Of a stretch of 62,440 bases of DNA, positions 1 to 9,290 are shown one piece after another (positions within the stretch are counted from its first letter, which is position 1; each line of letters begins with the position of its first letter). The notes under the pieces are model-generated. The model saw only the letters and a list, made by a program, of their open reading frames with translations. It ran no database searches and was not told the origin of the DNA. Location of the stretch: the NCBI GenBank assembly GCA_902785755.1, contig CACZZO010000018.1, positions 1-62,440 on the forward strand, in the 5' to 3' direction. Position numbers and translations under genes: made by a program. Source of the stretch: an uncultured Bacteroidia bacterium. GTDB lineage: Bacteria > Bacteroidota > Bacteroidia > Bacteroidales > F082.

Positions 1-1
1 C

Positions 2-838
2 GGCTTCTATGGCATGGCCTATGTGTATCAAGATGGTACTCCTTATGATGTTACGGCTCAGACCTATACCCTGACCCGCAGCAACACTGTCCGCCCGAAT
101 ATTATTATGAAGTGCGAAAGGCCAATGACCTACAACCTCTATCGCGCCAACTGCGACGGCACCAATGCACAACTGATTGCAGGAAACCTGAACGACACAC
201 AATACATCGATGAAACTTGGTGGCAACTTGAAAATGGCAGCTACAAATACGGTGTCAGCGTTGCAGATTCCACCAACACGGACATTTTCTGGTCGAACTG
301 CATTGAGAAACAAGGGGATGTGGTGGTCCAAACATGTGCTCTTTCCCAAGGCTGGAATTGGTTCTCAACCAATGTGGAAGTCACTTTGGATGACTTGAAG
401 GCGGCTTTGTTAGAGGCTTTGCCTGGCACGACCATCTCCATCAAGTCGCAGACACAGAACACTTCCTACAATCCCAATTTGAACCGTTGGGTCGGCTCGT
501 TGGTGTGGGATGTGGCCAAGATGTACATGATTAAGGTCGTTGCCCCTTGTGGGATTACGTTGACAGGTATGCCTATCGATCCAGAGGAGCATTCCGTCAC
601 CATCCTCAATGGAGCCAATTGGATTGGGTTCCCGCTCAATTCGAGCCTAACCCTTTCAAATGCCTTTGCGGGCTTTGCCGTCAATGGCGACAAGATAAAG
701 TCGCAGACCAACAACGCCTTGTATAACGGCATCAGGTGGCAAGGCCAATTGAACACGCTTGAGCCGGGTAAAGGATACATCTATATCTCGAACTCATCGG
801 AAGGAAGGATTTTCATTTTCCCGACAAACGCAAAATAA
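2..838 (+). CDS. Secreted protein, C-terminal part (5' end outside window)
   Basis: The reading frame is open from the window edge (codons before the first ATG at 14 read G-F-Y-G), so this is the tail of a larger protein. Residues about 10-100 form a fibronectin-III-like segment with the motif YNLYRANCDG, closely resembling one in the C10 peptidase downstream (YCIYRANCEE). After the linker SNCIEKQ, from about base 335, comes the ~165-residue C-terminal domain shared by the first four genes (two subrepeats, each with an IKSQT motif). The protein ends in the domain. The catalytic part, if any, lies outside the window. It is probably exported and attached to, or sorted through, the cell surface by this domain, which is inference. 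Confidence 0.8.
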   Translation, partial: GFYGMAYVYQDGTPYDVTAQTYTLTRSNTVRPNIIMKCERPMTYNLYRANCDGTNAQLIAGNLNDTQYIDETWWQLENGSYKYGVSVADSTNTDIFWSNCIEKQGDVVVQTCALSQGWNWFSTNVEVTLDDLKAALLEALPGTTISIKSQTQNTSYNPNLNRWVGSLVWDVAKMYMIKVVAPCGITLTGMPIDPEEHSVTILNGANWIGFPLNSSLTLSNAFAGFAVNGDKIKSQTNNALYNGIRWQGQLNTLEPGKGYIYISNSSEGRIFIFPTNAK

Positions 839-913
839 TTCAAAATCAACCGATAGAAAAGAAGCCATTTCGGATGTCGTAGTTCAATAATCAATAATCA
901 AAACTTTAATGCT

Positions 914-3900
914 ATGAAAAGAATTTTTGCTTTTTTCCTGCTGATGGCGTGTTTCAGCCTTGGGAGTGTCCATGCGGCCTATCTAAGGAACATTCCCATG
1001 ACCGTAACGCAACCTGACGGAACTGTCTTGCAATGCTTCGCCTCGGGCGACGAGTTCTTCAATTATTTGCACGATGCCGACGGTTTTACCATCATCCAGC
1101 ATCCGCAGACGGGATACTATGTGTATGCCGAAAACCGTGATGGCCGGTTGGTGGCGACCGATTATGTCGTTGGCAGACAAGACCCCACGAGCAGAGGCCT
1201 CAAGCCGTATGCCCTCATCTCGCCCGATGAATGGACGGCAAGGAGACAGGCGTGGATGGCATCAGAGAAGCGTCCCGAATTGCAATCCCCAAGCCGTGAC
1301 TACATCCCCAACCACGGCACGCTCAACAACATCTCGATCTTCATCCGTTTCTCCGACGACGAGCAGTTCACCAACTCCTATTACGACATCGACAACATGT
1401 TCAACGATGTGTCGGCTGGAGCCGTTTCCATGAAAGCCTATTTCGCTGCGGCATCCTACGGCGCGATTGAGATTCCAACCACATTCTATCCCGGACATAG
1501 TGGAAGCACCATCATTTCCTATCAAGACACCTATCCGCGCAGCTATTTCGAGCCTTACAATTCAACGACCAATCCTAACGGGTATCAAGAAAGCCAAAGG
1601 GCAGAGCGCGAGTTTTCGTTGCTGCAAAGGGCAGTGAACTATGTCAATGCCAACTATCCAGTGCCCACTTCTCTCAACATTGACTATGATGAGGATGGCT
1701 ATGTCGACAATGTGTGTTTCATCGTGAAAGGCGGTGTGGGAGCATGGGGCTCATTGCTTTGGCCGCATAAATGGTCACTCCAAGACAGAGTGGTCAATAT
1801 CAACGGGAAACGGGTTTGGACGTTCAATTTCCAGTTGGCCGATGCAACTTCCTATTTCAATACGTCGACGATGTGCCACGAGATGAACCACTCGTTGGGC
1901 GCACCTGATTTGTACCACTATTACCATGGTGAGGACCTGTCACCGGTAGGCATTTGGGATTTGATGGAGAACAACACCACGCCACCCCAGCATTGTGGAG
2001 CCTATATGAAGATGAAGTACGGCCATTGGATTGACGATATTCCCGAAATCACCCAACCGGGCACTTATACCTTGAATCCCATCAGTTCGGCAACTCCGAC
2101 GAATGTGGCATATAAAATAGCGACTTCCGACCCCAACCAGTTCTATGTGGTGGAATATAGGGACAACACCTCCTTGTTCGAAACGGGTCTGCCTGGAAAA
2201 GGGTTGCTGGTTTACCGCATCAATACCAATTTTACGGGAGGTGTCGACTACAATCCTGATGAAGGCATTTATGATGAAGTCTACATTTTCCGCCCGGGCG
2301 GCACTGCTACTCAGAATGGCAACTATTGGCAGGCTCATTTCAGTTCGGATGTGGGAAGGCCTGAGTTCAGCGCCTCAACCAATCCTTATCCGTTTTTCTC
2401 AGATGGCACGCTCGACCCCGGTTTCAGGATATACGATATCACGAGTGCAGGAAACACCATTTCCTTTACATACGGTGGCACTAATGGCAGCTCAGGCGAA
2501 GAGATTTATATCGGCGATGAAGGAACGAATACCAACAATTACCTTCCAAGCTATTCGTTTTACAAACAATCCTTGACCCAACAGATCTATACTGCCGAGG
2601 AAATTGGCACTGCCGGAACCATCACCAGCATAGCCTTCTTTAACGGAGGAGCCACGAAGACCCGCACCTACGACTTCTATTTGGTGGCTACCGACAAGAC
2701 CTCGTTTGCGAACAACACCGACTGGGTCGCAGTAACCGATGTCAACAAGGTTTTCAGCGGCGAAGTGACCATGACGGCAGGAGGGTGGACCACGATTGCT
2801 TTTGACCGGCCTTTTGCATACGACGGCGTATCCAATCTCATCCTTGTCACCGACGACAATACGGGAAGTTATACCAATTCACCCCACATGAGTTGCCGCG
2901 TGTTCGATGCTCCGAGCCAAGCCTTGCGCATCTATAGTGACAATACGAACTATGACCCGTTTGCACCTCAAGATTACTCAGGAGCGGTGCTGGGTGTGAA
3001 GAACCAATTGAAAATGCAAATCATCATTCCCGCCGGTGAAACTGTTGTGATTGGTGAAGGAGGAACAAACACCATCAATTACTTTCCGAGTTATTCATAT
3101 TATAAATATTCGCTCACCCAACAGATCTATACCGCCGAAGAAATTGGCACCAATGGATTCATCGATGGCATAGGTTTTTATAACGCGGGTGCCACGAAGA
3201 CCCGTATTTACGACTTCTATTTGGTGGCCACAGACAAAACTTCGTTCTTGGGAGGTAGCGACTGGGTTGCCGTCATCGAGGCAGATAAGGTGTTCAGCGG
3301 CATAGTGACCATGACAGCTGACAATTGGACCACGATTGCCTTCGACAAGCCGTTTTTGTATGACGGCACTACCAATCTCATCCTTGTCGCCGACGACAAT
3401 ACGGGAAGTTTTACCGGTTCGCCCCACATGAGTTGCCGCGTGTTCGATGCTCCGGGCCAAGCCATTCGTATTTACAATGATAACGCCGATTATGACCCTT
3501 CGGCTCCTTCAAGTTACGGCGGTACGTTACATGATGTGAAAAACCAAATCAAGTTGCACGTTAAAGATGCTGGCGAATTGTTTATTATTGGTGATGGAGG
3601 AACAGCCACCAACAATTACCTTCCGAGCTATACGTATTTTAATTATTCTCTCACCCAACAAATCTATACTGCTGAAGAAATAGGCACTTCTGGAATCATC
3701 AGCAGCATAGCCTTCTATAATGGCGGAGCCGAGAAGACCCGTACCTACGATTTCTATTTGGTGGCCACCGACAAGACCTCGTTTTCGGGCAGCTCCGACT
3801 GGCAAGCCGTCACTGCTTCCGACAAGGTGTTCAGTGGTTCAGTGACCATGACGGCAAACGATTGGACAATGATTGAATTCGACAATCCATTCATGTATGA

Positions 3901-5167
3901 CGGCACTTCAAACTTGATTCTTGTCGCCGACGACAATTCAGGTGAATGGACTGGTTCGCCCCACATGAGTTGTCGTGTGTTCGATGCTCCGAGCCAAGCC
4001 ATTCGCGTTTACAGTGATGGCGCCAACTATGACCCTTCGGCTCCTTCAAGCTACAGTGGAACCGTTCTTGGTGTGAAAAACCAAATTATGATGCACATCG
4101 AAAGCGCAGGTGAATTGATTGTCATAGGTGATGGAGGAACAGCCACCAACAATTACCTTCCGAGCTATTCGTATTATAATTATTCTCTCACCCAACAAAT
4201 CTATACTGTCGATGAAATTGGCTCTGCCGGAACCATCCATAGCATGGCATTTTACAACGGTGGAGGCACAAAGACCCGCACTTACGATTTCTATTTGGCC
4301 CACACCAACAAGGCTTCGTTTGTGAACAACACCGATTGGGTTGTCGTTTCCGAAGCCAGTAAGGTGTTCAGCGGCGAAGTGACCATGACAGCCGACAGAT
4401 GGACCATAATCAACTTCGACACCCCGTTTGAATATGATGGCATATCCAACCTTGTCCTTGTTGCCGACGACAATTCGGGCGAGTGGACCAATTCACCTCA
4501 CATGAGTTGCCGTGTGTTCAACTCATTGGGATACCAGTCCATACGAATTTATGGCGACGAAATGGATTACGACCCCTTTAATCCTACCAGCTATTCAGGC
4601 ACAAGACTGAACGTGAAGAACCAAATCATCTTTGGCATCACGCCTTCGACGATGCAACAGACCATCACCCTTTCCCAAGGCTGGAATTGGTGGTCGGCTA
4701 ACCTCGACATCACTTTGGACGACCTAAAGGCTGCTCTTTTAGAGGCCTTGCCTGGCACGGCTATCTCTATCAAGTCGCAGACGCAGAACACTTCCTACAA
4801 CCCCAACAACAACCGTTGGGTTGGCTCGTTGGCGTGGGATGTGGCCAAGATGTACATGATCAAGGTCGTTGCACCTTGTGAGATTACGTTTGAGGGTCTG
4901 CCTATCAATCCCGCTGAGCATCCCGTTTCTATCCTCAATGGAGCAAATTGGATTGGGTTCCCGCTCAATTCGAGCATGACCCTTTCAAATGCCTTTGCGG
5001 GCTTTGCTATCAATGGCGACAAGATAAAGTCGCAGACCAATAACGCCTTGTATAATGGCATCAGGTGGCAAGGCCAATTGAACGCGCTTGAGCCGGGTAA
5101 AGGATATATCTATATTTCGAACTCATCGGAAGGAAGGGTTTTCACTTTCCCGACGAGCGCGAAATAG
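914..5167 (+). CDS. M6-family secreted metallopeptidase with four tandem repeats
   Basis: A signal peptide (MKRIFAFFLLMACFSLGSVHA) precedes an M6 (immune inhibitor A-like) zinc peptidase domain. The zinc motif HEMNHSLGAPD is near residue 322, followed by a Met-turn-like WDLMENN. Residues about 531-1241 are four tandem ~178-residue repeats (starts near bases 2506, 3046, 3583 and 4120), each opening with IG-GGT--NNYLPSY and closing with SYSGT-L-VKNQI. They are predicted beta-rich and may bind substrate or surface. Residues about 1250-1417 are the shared C-terminal domain. ATG at 914 is the only start that gives the signal peptide. The gap to the gene before is 75 bases with no clear terminator, so the two may be co-transcribed. 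The peptidase class is confident; substrate and attachment are not known. Confidence 0.9.
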   Translation: MKRIFAFFLLMACFSLGSVHAAYLRNIPMTVTQPDGTVLQCFASGDEFFNYLHDADGFTIIQHPQTGYYVYAENRDGRLVATDYVVGRQDPTSRGLKPYALISPDEWTARRQAWMASEKRPELQSPSRDYIPNHGTLNNISIFIRFSDDEQFTNSYYDIDNMFNDVSAGAVSMKAYFAAASYGAIEIPTTFYPGHSGSTIISYQDTYPRSYFEPYNSTTNPNGYQESQRAEREFSLLQRAVNYVNANYPVPTSLNIDYDEDGYVDNVCFIVKGGVGAWGSLLWPHKWSLQDRVVNINGKRVWTFNFQLADATSYFNTSTMCHEMNHSLGAPDLYHYYHGEDLSPVGIWDLMENNTTPPQHCGAYMKMKYGHWIDDIPEITQPGTYTLNPISSATPTNVAYKIATSDPNQFYVVEYRDNTSLFETGLPGKGLLVYRINTNFTGGVDYNPDEGIYDEVYIFRPGGTATQNGNYWQAHFSSDVGRPEFSASTNPYPFFSDGTLDPGFRIYDITSAGNTISFTYGGTNGSSGEEIYIGDEGTNTNNYLPSYSFYKQSLTQQIYTAEEIGTAGTITSIAFFNGGATKTRTYDFYLVATDKTSFANNTDWVAVTDVNKVFSGEVTMTAGGWTTIAFDRPFAYDGVSNLILVTDDNTGSYTNSPHMSCRVFDAPSQALRIYSDNTNYDPFAPQDYSGAVLGVKNQLKMQIIIPAGETVVIGEGGTNTINYFPSYSYYKYSLTQQIYTAEEIGTNGFIDGIGFYNAGATKTRIYDFYLVATDKTSFLGGSDWVAVIEADKVFSGIVTMTADNWTTIAFDKPFLYDGTTNLILVADDNTGSFTGSPHMSCRVFDAPGQAIRIYNDNADYDPSAPSSYGGTLHDVKNQIKLHVKDAGELFIIGDGGTATNNYLPSYTYFNYSLTQQIYTAEEIGTSGIISSIAFYNGGAEKTRTYDFYLVATDKTSFSGSSDWQAVTASDKVFSGSVTMTANDWTMIEFDNPFMYDGTSNLILVADDNSGEWTGSPHMSCRVFDAPSQAIRVYSDGANYDPSAPSSYSGTVLGVKNQIMMHIESAGELIVIGDGGTATNNYLPSYSYYNYSLTQQIYTVDEIGSAGTIHSMAFYNGGGTKTRTYDFYLAHTNKASFVNNTDWVVVSEASKVFSGEVTMTADRWTIINFDTPFEYDGISNLVLVADDNSGEWTNSPHMSCRVFNSLGYQSIRIYGDEMDYDPFNPTSYSGTRLNVKNQIIFGITPSTMQQTITLSQGWNWWSANLDITLDDLKAALLEALPGTAISIKSQTQNTSYNPNNNRWVGSLAWDVAKMYMIKVVAPCEITFEGLPINPAEHPVSILNGANWIGFPLNSSMTLSNAFAGFAINGDKIKSQTNNALYNGIRWQGQLNALEPGKGYIYISNSSEGRVFTFPTSAK

Positions 5168-5198
5168 TTTGTTTCTGCCTCCCAACATATACAAAAAC

Positions 5199-5238
5199 AA
5201 CGGCCATCTTGTTCGAGGTGGCCGTTTTGCATTTTTTA
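5199..5238 (+). terminator. Rho-independent terminator after the M6 peptidase
   Basis: Perfect stem AACGGCCA / TGGCCGTT (5199-5206 and 5219-5226) with a 12-base loop, followed by TTGCATTTTTT. Confidence 0.85.
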
Positions 5239-5246
5239 ACTTATCA

Positions 5247-5277
5247 TTTGTATTTAATGATAAAACTCTTAAATTTG
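5247..5277 (+). promoter_or_regulatory. Bacteroidetes-type promoter for the C10 peptidase
   Basis: TTTG at 5247-5250, a 19-base spacer and TAAATTTG at 5270-5277 match the Bacteroidetes -33/-7 consensus exactly. It lies after the terminator and 37 bases before the first ATG. Confidence 0.75.
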
Positions 5278-5314
5278 CAACGATTAACTCTTGTAATAAC
5301 CAAATTTTAATATT

Positions 5315-8300
5315 ATGAAAAACAATGCTTTATTGAACGGCAAAGTGATTAATGCCATGAAAAGATTCAGTAGGAGGGGTGGAAAAATCTTCGCCTTCTT
5401 GATGCTTTTGCTCTCTTTCACCTTGGGAGTGATGGCCAATCCGGTTGATGTGGGAAGGGCGCGCCAAGTAGCGACGACTTTCCTGAACAACAACGGAGCA
5501 CGAACAACAGGACTGACAGATGTATCGGCAATTGCTGGTTTTTCCAACGTGTACGTGTTCACAACCGAGAGCAGTTTTGTTTTGATGGCTGCCGACGACC
5601 GTGTGCAGCCCATTCTCGGTTACTCTCTGACGGGCCGATTCGATATTGAAAACATGCCCGCCAACAAAAGGGCTTGGATTCAGGAATACAATGATGGCAT
5701 TCGGTATGCCATTGAAAACCAGCAGAGAGCATCATCAGAAGTGGCACAACAATGGCGGGACTTGGCCGAAGGCGACCCCGATGCAGGTAGGGCAATTACC
5801 GTGGTGGCCCCTCTACTCCAAACTCAATGGGACCAAGTTTCACCATACAACATGTTATGCCCTTCAAATTCAGTAACGGGATGTGTTGCTACGGCAATGG
5901 CTCAAGTTATGAAATACTGGAATTATCCGGAGCATGGAATAGGTTGGCACTCATACACCCATCCAGTTTATGGCGAACTGTCAGCGGATTTCCAGTCGAC
6001 CACGTACGATTGGGACAACATGCTTAACTCTTATAATGGTTCAAGCACTTATGCCCAAAGGTTGGCTGTCGCTACATTGATGTACCATTGCGGTGTGGCC
6101 GTAGATATGAACTATTCACCTAATAGTAGTGGTGCAGGTTCCGAAATTGTGGCAGAAGCCTTAAAGACCTGTTTTAACTACTCGTCAGATGCTGTTTTCC
6201 ATGATCGTTCTGAATATCAGGATAATATTTGGATTAATATGCTGAAAGCCGACCTCAACTTGAACCGTCCTGTTTGGTATTGCGGAATGGGTTCCGGAGG
6301 AGGACATGCCTTTGTCCTTGACGGATACAACAACAGTAATTACTTCCATATCAATTGGGGTTGGGGAGGATATTGTGATGAGTATTATACCATCAACAAC
6401 TTGAATCCTGGTCCGGGAGGCACAGGTTCGGGTAGCAACGGAATCTACAATGACGCTCAAGGTGCCATCTTTGGCGTTCACCCGTCAGATTGTACTGCCA
6501 ATGCTCCCTCGAATCTGACTTATTCCCTAAACGGACGCAATGTCACGCTTTCATGGACTTCAGCGAGCGGTGCCACAAGCTACAACATCTATCGCGACAA
6601 TGTTTGTATTGGCAATGTTACTTCAACCTCTTATTCAGATATTGCACCTTTTGGCAGTTCCATCTATTATGTGAGGAGTGTGGATTCCCAAGGAAGGCTT
6701 TCGTTGTCGTCAAACGCGGTGACCGTGACGGTAAACTATCAAATCCCTGTGGTTGACGATTTGGCCGCAACCGTTTCGGGCAACAATGTGAATCTCTCAT
6801 GGACGGCTCCCGAATGGTGCTATCCTCAAACGCCTTCAGCAACAATATCCTATGGAGACGGGTCGGTTTACTATTCATGGACGCAAGTGTATTACGCACA
6901 TAGATACTTGGCTTCCGACATGGCTCAGTATGCCAACAAATCTGTTTACAAGATTGGGACATACATCCAATATCCGGGCACCTATACGGTATATATTTAC
7001 ACCAATTCCACCTCAAATAACCAACCCAGTGCAAACTCGTTGGCAGCAACGAAAACTCTTGTTTTTTCTGGCTCTACCGGTTGGCAAGACATCATACTTG
7101 ACAATCCCGTGTTCATTTCCGGAACCACCGACCTTTGGGTGGTGATGAAACAGGAAAACACTGGACAAAACTTTCCTGTTCCAAGTTTCAACCTGAGCAG
7201 TTATAATGCAAATGCCTGTTATGGGGGAAGTTATTCTCCAACTTCTTTGAGCAGTGTTTCTTCTAATTACAAAATATCATGGTTTATTCGCGCTTACGTC
7301 ACCGATGGCACTTACTCTTATAATGTTTATAGAAATGGTTCAAGCATCGCCAACAATGTGACCAGCACCACTTATTGCGACAACAATTTGTCAGCTGGTG
7401 CGTACAATTATTATGTAAAAACCAATTATTATGCTGGTGAATCGGATGCCTCCAACCAAGTCACGATGCAAATTGGAGCAGGCAATTACCGTTACATTTC
7501 GGCTATGGCCAACCCATCCTCAGGCGGCATAGTAACAGGGGATGGTTCATATCTTGCTGGTAATACCTGTACATTGGCAGCTACGGCCAATCCAGGCTAC
7601 ATCTTCACGAGCTGGACAAAAGACGGGGTGATTGTGACCACCGACAACACATTCAGTTTCATGGTGACGGACAATGCGAATTATATGGCCAACTTTACTG
7701 CAACACCATCCTCGACAACAGAAGTCGTCGCCGAGTATTATCCCTATGCCAACAACCCGAGCAGCCAATATGTGAGAGTGTATTGGAACGAGTCCTTAGG
7801 CAATGCGAATAAAGGTGACGACAGCCGCGCTAACCGCTCGACATACTGCATCTATCGCGCCAATTGCGAAGAAAGTGAGATGGAGCTGATTGCCGAAAAT
7901 GTAACAGAAAATCTCTACATCGACACCGAATGGCCAGAATTGGCGGTGGGCAATTACAAATATGGTGTCAATGTGACGGACGGAAGAGGCAATGTCAGTG
8001 AAATTCATTGGAATGATGCACTTGTAGCTCCCAACCATCGTTCACTTGATGCTTCGGCTTTTTTGAACCCAGTTGCCGACAACGGACATATTGGCGATCC
8101 ATCACGAGTGAATTATGACGAGGGCTGGCTCTATTATGACAATGGCTCGTATGCCACGAATGTAGGCACAGGCGGAAGCACTATTTATTGGGGAATCATG
8201 TTCCCGAGTAGCATGTTGGCTTCAAATGCTGGCGATGTTTTGTCAAAAGTGGCTCTCTTCGAAAACTCCTACAACTCTGAGCCTATCACCCTTGACATTT

Positions 8301-9148
8301 ATTTGGGTGGTACGTCAGCTCCCGGCACATTGGTATACACCGACACCTTCAATCCGATTGGTGGCCATGCTTTCCATGAGGTGGAATTATCGACCCCTGT
8401 CGACATCAGCGGAACGCAGAACCTATGGATTGTATTAAGTGAATACGGCACTTATCCTGCTGCTGCCAGCACCGATTCAGGCGACCCCAATGGCCGTTGG
8501 ATTAGCTTTAACGGAAGTAGTTGGACGGATTTGGCTTCAGTAGGTCTTTCTGGTTATTGTTGGATGATTCGCGGCTTTTTAGAAGAAGGTGGTGTTCCAA
8601 TTTATGCGTCCAACTGCATTGAGAAACAAGTTTCTGAACAATCCATTGAATTGGTGGCAGGTTGGAACTGGTGTTCGTTCAACGTGGAAATCACCTTGGA
8701 CGACCTGAAGGCGGCTCTATTAGAGGCCTTGCCCGGCACGGCCATCTCCATCAAGTCGCAGACGCAGAACACCAGCTACAACCCCAATAACAACCGTTGG
8801 GTAGGGTCGTTGGCATGGGATGTGGCCAAGATGTACATGATTAAGGTCGTTGCACCTTGTGAGATTACGTTTGAGGGTCTGCCTATTAATCCTTCAGAGC
8901 ATCCCGTTTCTATCCTTAACGGAGCCAATTGGATTGGGTTCCCGCTCAATTCGAGCATGAGCCTTTCAAACGCTTTCGCGGGCTTTGCCGTCAGTGGCGA
9001 CAGAATCAAGTCGCAGACCAACAACGCCCTGTATAACGGCATCAGGTGGCAAGGCCAATTGAACGCGCTTGAGCCGGGTAAAGGATACATCTATATCTCG
9101 AACTCATCGGGAGAAAGGATTTTCACTTTCCCAACGAGTGCGAAATAA
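5315..9148 (+). CDS. C10 (streptopain/SpeB-like) secreted cysteine peptidase
   Basis: The second in-frame ATG at 5357 gives a more ordinary signal peptide (MKRFSRRGG...LLLSFTLGVMA) and may be the true start. An inhibitory propeptide-like region follows, then the C10 catalytic core: Cys in TGCVATAMAQVMKYW (near residue 190) and His in GGGHAFVLDGY (near 330), followed by the INWGWGG motif. Downstream are Fn3-like domains, an InlB/Bacteroides-type repeat (residues about 730-800), a second Fn3 segment resembling the first gene of the window, and the shared C-terminal domain (about 1110-1277). It is an exported peptidase, probably activated by cleavage of the propeptide. Family assignment is firm; target is unknown. 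Confidence 0.9.
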   Translation: MKNNALLNGKVINAMKRFSRRGGKIFAFLMLLLSFTLGVMANPVDVGRARQVATTFLNNNGARTTGLTDVSAIAGFSNVYVFTTESSFVLMAADDRVQPILGYSLTGRFDIENMPANKRAWIQEYNDGIRYAIENQQRASSEVAQQWRDLAEGDPDAGRAITVVAPLLQTQWDQVSPYNMLCPSNSVTGCVATAMAQVMKYWNYPEHGIGWHSYTHPVYGELSADFQSTTYDWDNMLNSYNGSSTYAQRLAVATLMYHCGVAVDMNYSPNSSGAGSEIVAEALKTCFNYSSDAVFHDRSEYQDNIWINMLKADLNLNRPVWYCGMGSGGGHAFVLDGYNNSNYFHINWGWGGYCDEYYTINNLNPGPGGTGSGSNGIYNDAQGAIFGVHPSDCTANAPSNLTYSLNGRNVTLSWTSASGATSYNIYRDNVCIGNVTSTSYSDIAPFGSSIYYVRSVDSQGRLSLSSNAVTVTVNYQIPVVDDLAATVSGNNVNLSWTAPEWCYPQTPSATISYGDGSVYYSWTQVYYAHRYLASDMAQYANKSVYKIGTYIQYPGTYTVYIYTNSTSNNQPSANSLAATKTLVFSGSTGWQDIILDNPVFISGTTDLWVVMKQENTGQNFPVPSFNLSSYNANACYGGSYSPTSLSSVSSNYKISWFIRAYVTDGTYSYNVYRNGSSIANNVTSTTYCDNNLSAGAYNYYVKTNYYAGESDASNQVTMQIGAGNYRYISAMANPSSGGIVTGDGSYLAGNTCTLAATANPGYIFTSWTKDGVIVTTDNTFSFMVTDNANYMANFTATPSSTTEVVAEYYPYANNPSSQYVRVYWNESLGNANKGDDSRANRSTYCIYRANCEESEMELIAENVTENLYIDTEWPELAVGNYKYGVNVTDGRGNVSEIHWNDALVAPNHRSLDASAFLNPVADNGHIGDPSRVNYDEGWLYYDNGSYATNVGTGGSTIYWGIMFPSSMLASNAGDVLSKVALFENSYNSEPITLDIYLGGTSAPGTLVYTDTFNPIGGHAFHEVELSTPVDISGTQNLWIVLSEYGTYPAAASTDSGDPNGRWISFNGSSWTDLASVGLSGYCWMIRGFLEEGGVPIYASNCIEKQVSEQSIELVAGWNWCSFNVEITLDDLKAALLEALPGTAISIKSQTQNTSYNPNNNRWVGSLAWDVAKMYMIKVVAPCEITFEGLPINPSEHPVSILNGANWIGFPLNSSMSLSNAFAGFAVSGDRIKSQTNNALYNGIRWQGQLNALEPGKGYIYISNSSGERIFTFPTSAK

Positions 9149-9170
9149 TCCGCATGGTTTTGTAACCGAA

Positions 9171-9203
9171 ATGGCCGTTCCAAAAAAGGGGCGGCCATTT
9201 TTG
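9171..9203 (+). terminator. Rho-independent terminator after the C10 peptidase
   Basis: Stem ATGGCCG / CGGCCAT (9171-9177 and 9192-9198) followed by TTTTTG. Confidence 0.8.
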
Positions 9204-9208
9204 ATTAA

Positions 9209-9241
9209 TTTGGCGGTTAATGGGTTATTTTTTTATTTTTG
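9209..9241 (+). promoter_or_regulatory. Promoter for the C25 peptidase gene
   Basis: TTTG at 9209-9212, 21-base spacer, TATTTTTG at 9234-9241: a full Bacteroidetes -33/-7 pair, 49 bases before the ATG. Confidence 0.7.
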
Positions 9242-9290
9242 CGGCTTGAATTTTTATAACTCTTTAATTATTAACTAATATGCTAAAGCA

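Noticed and set aside
341..838. Standard type IX secretion sorting domain
   Set aside because: The domain is twice the usual size, with a different motif pattern, and lacks the typical short Ig-like ending.
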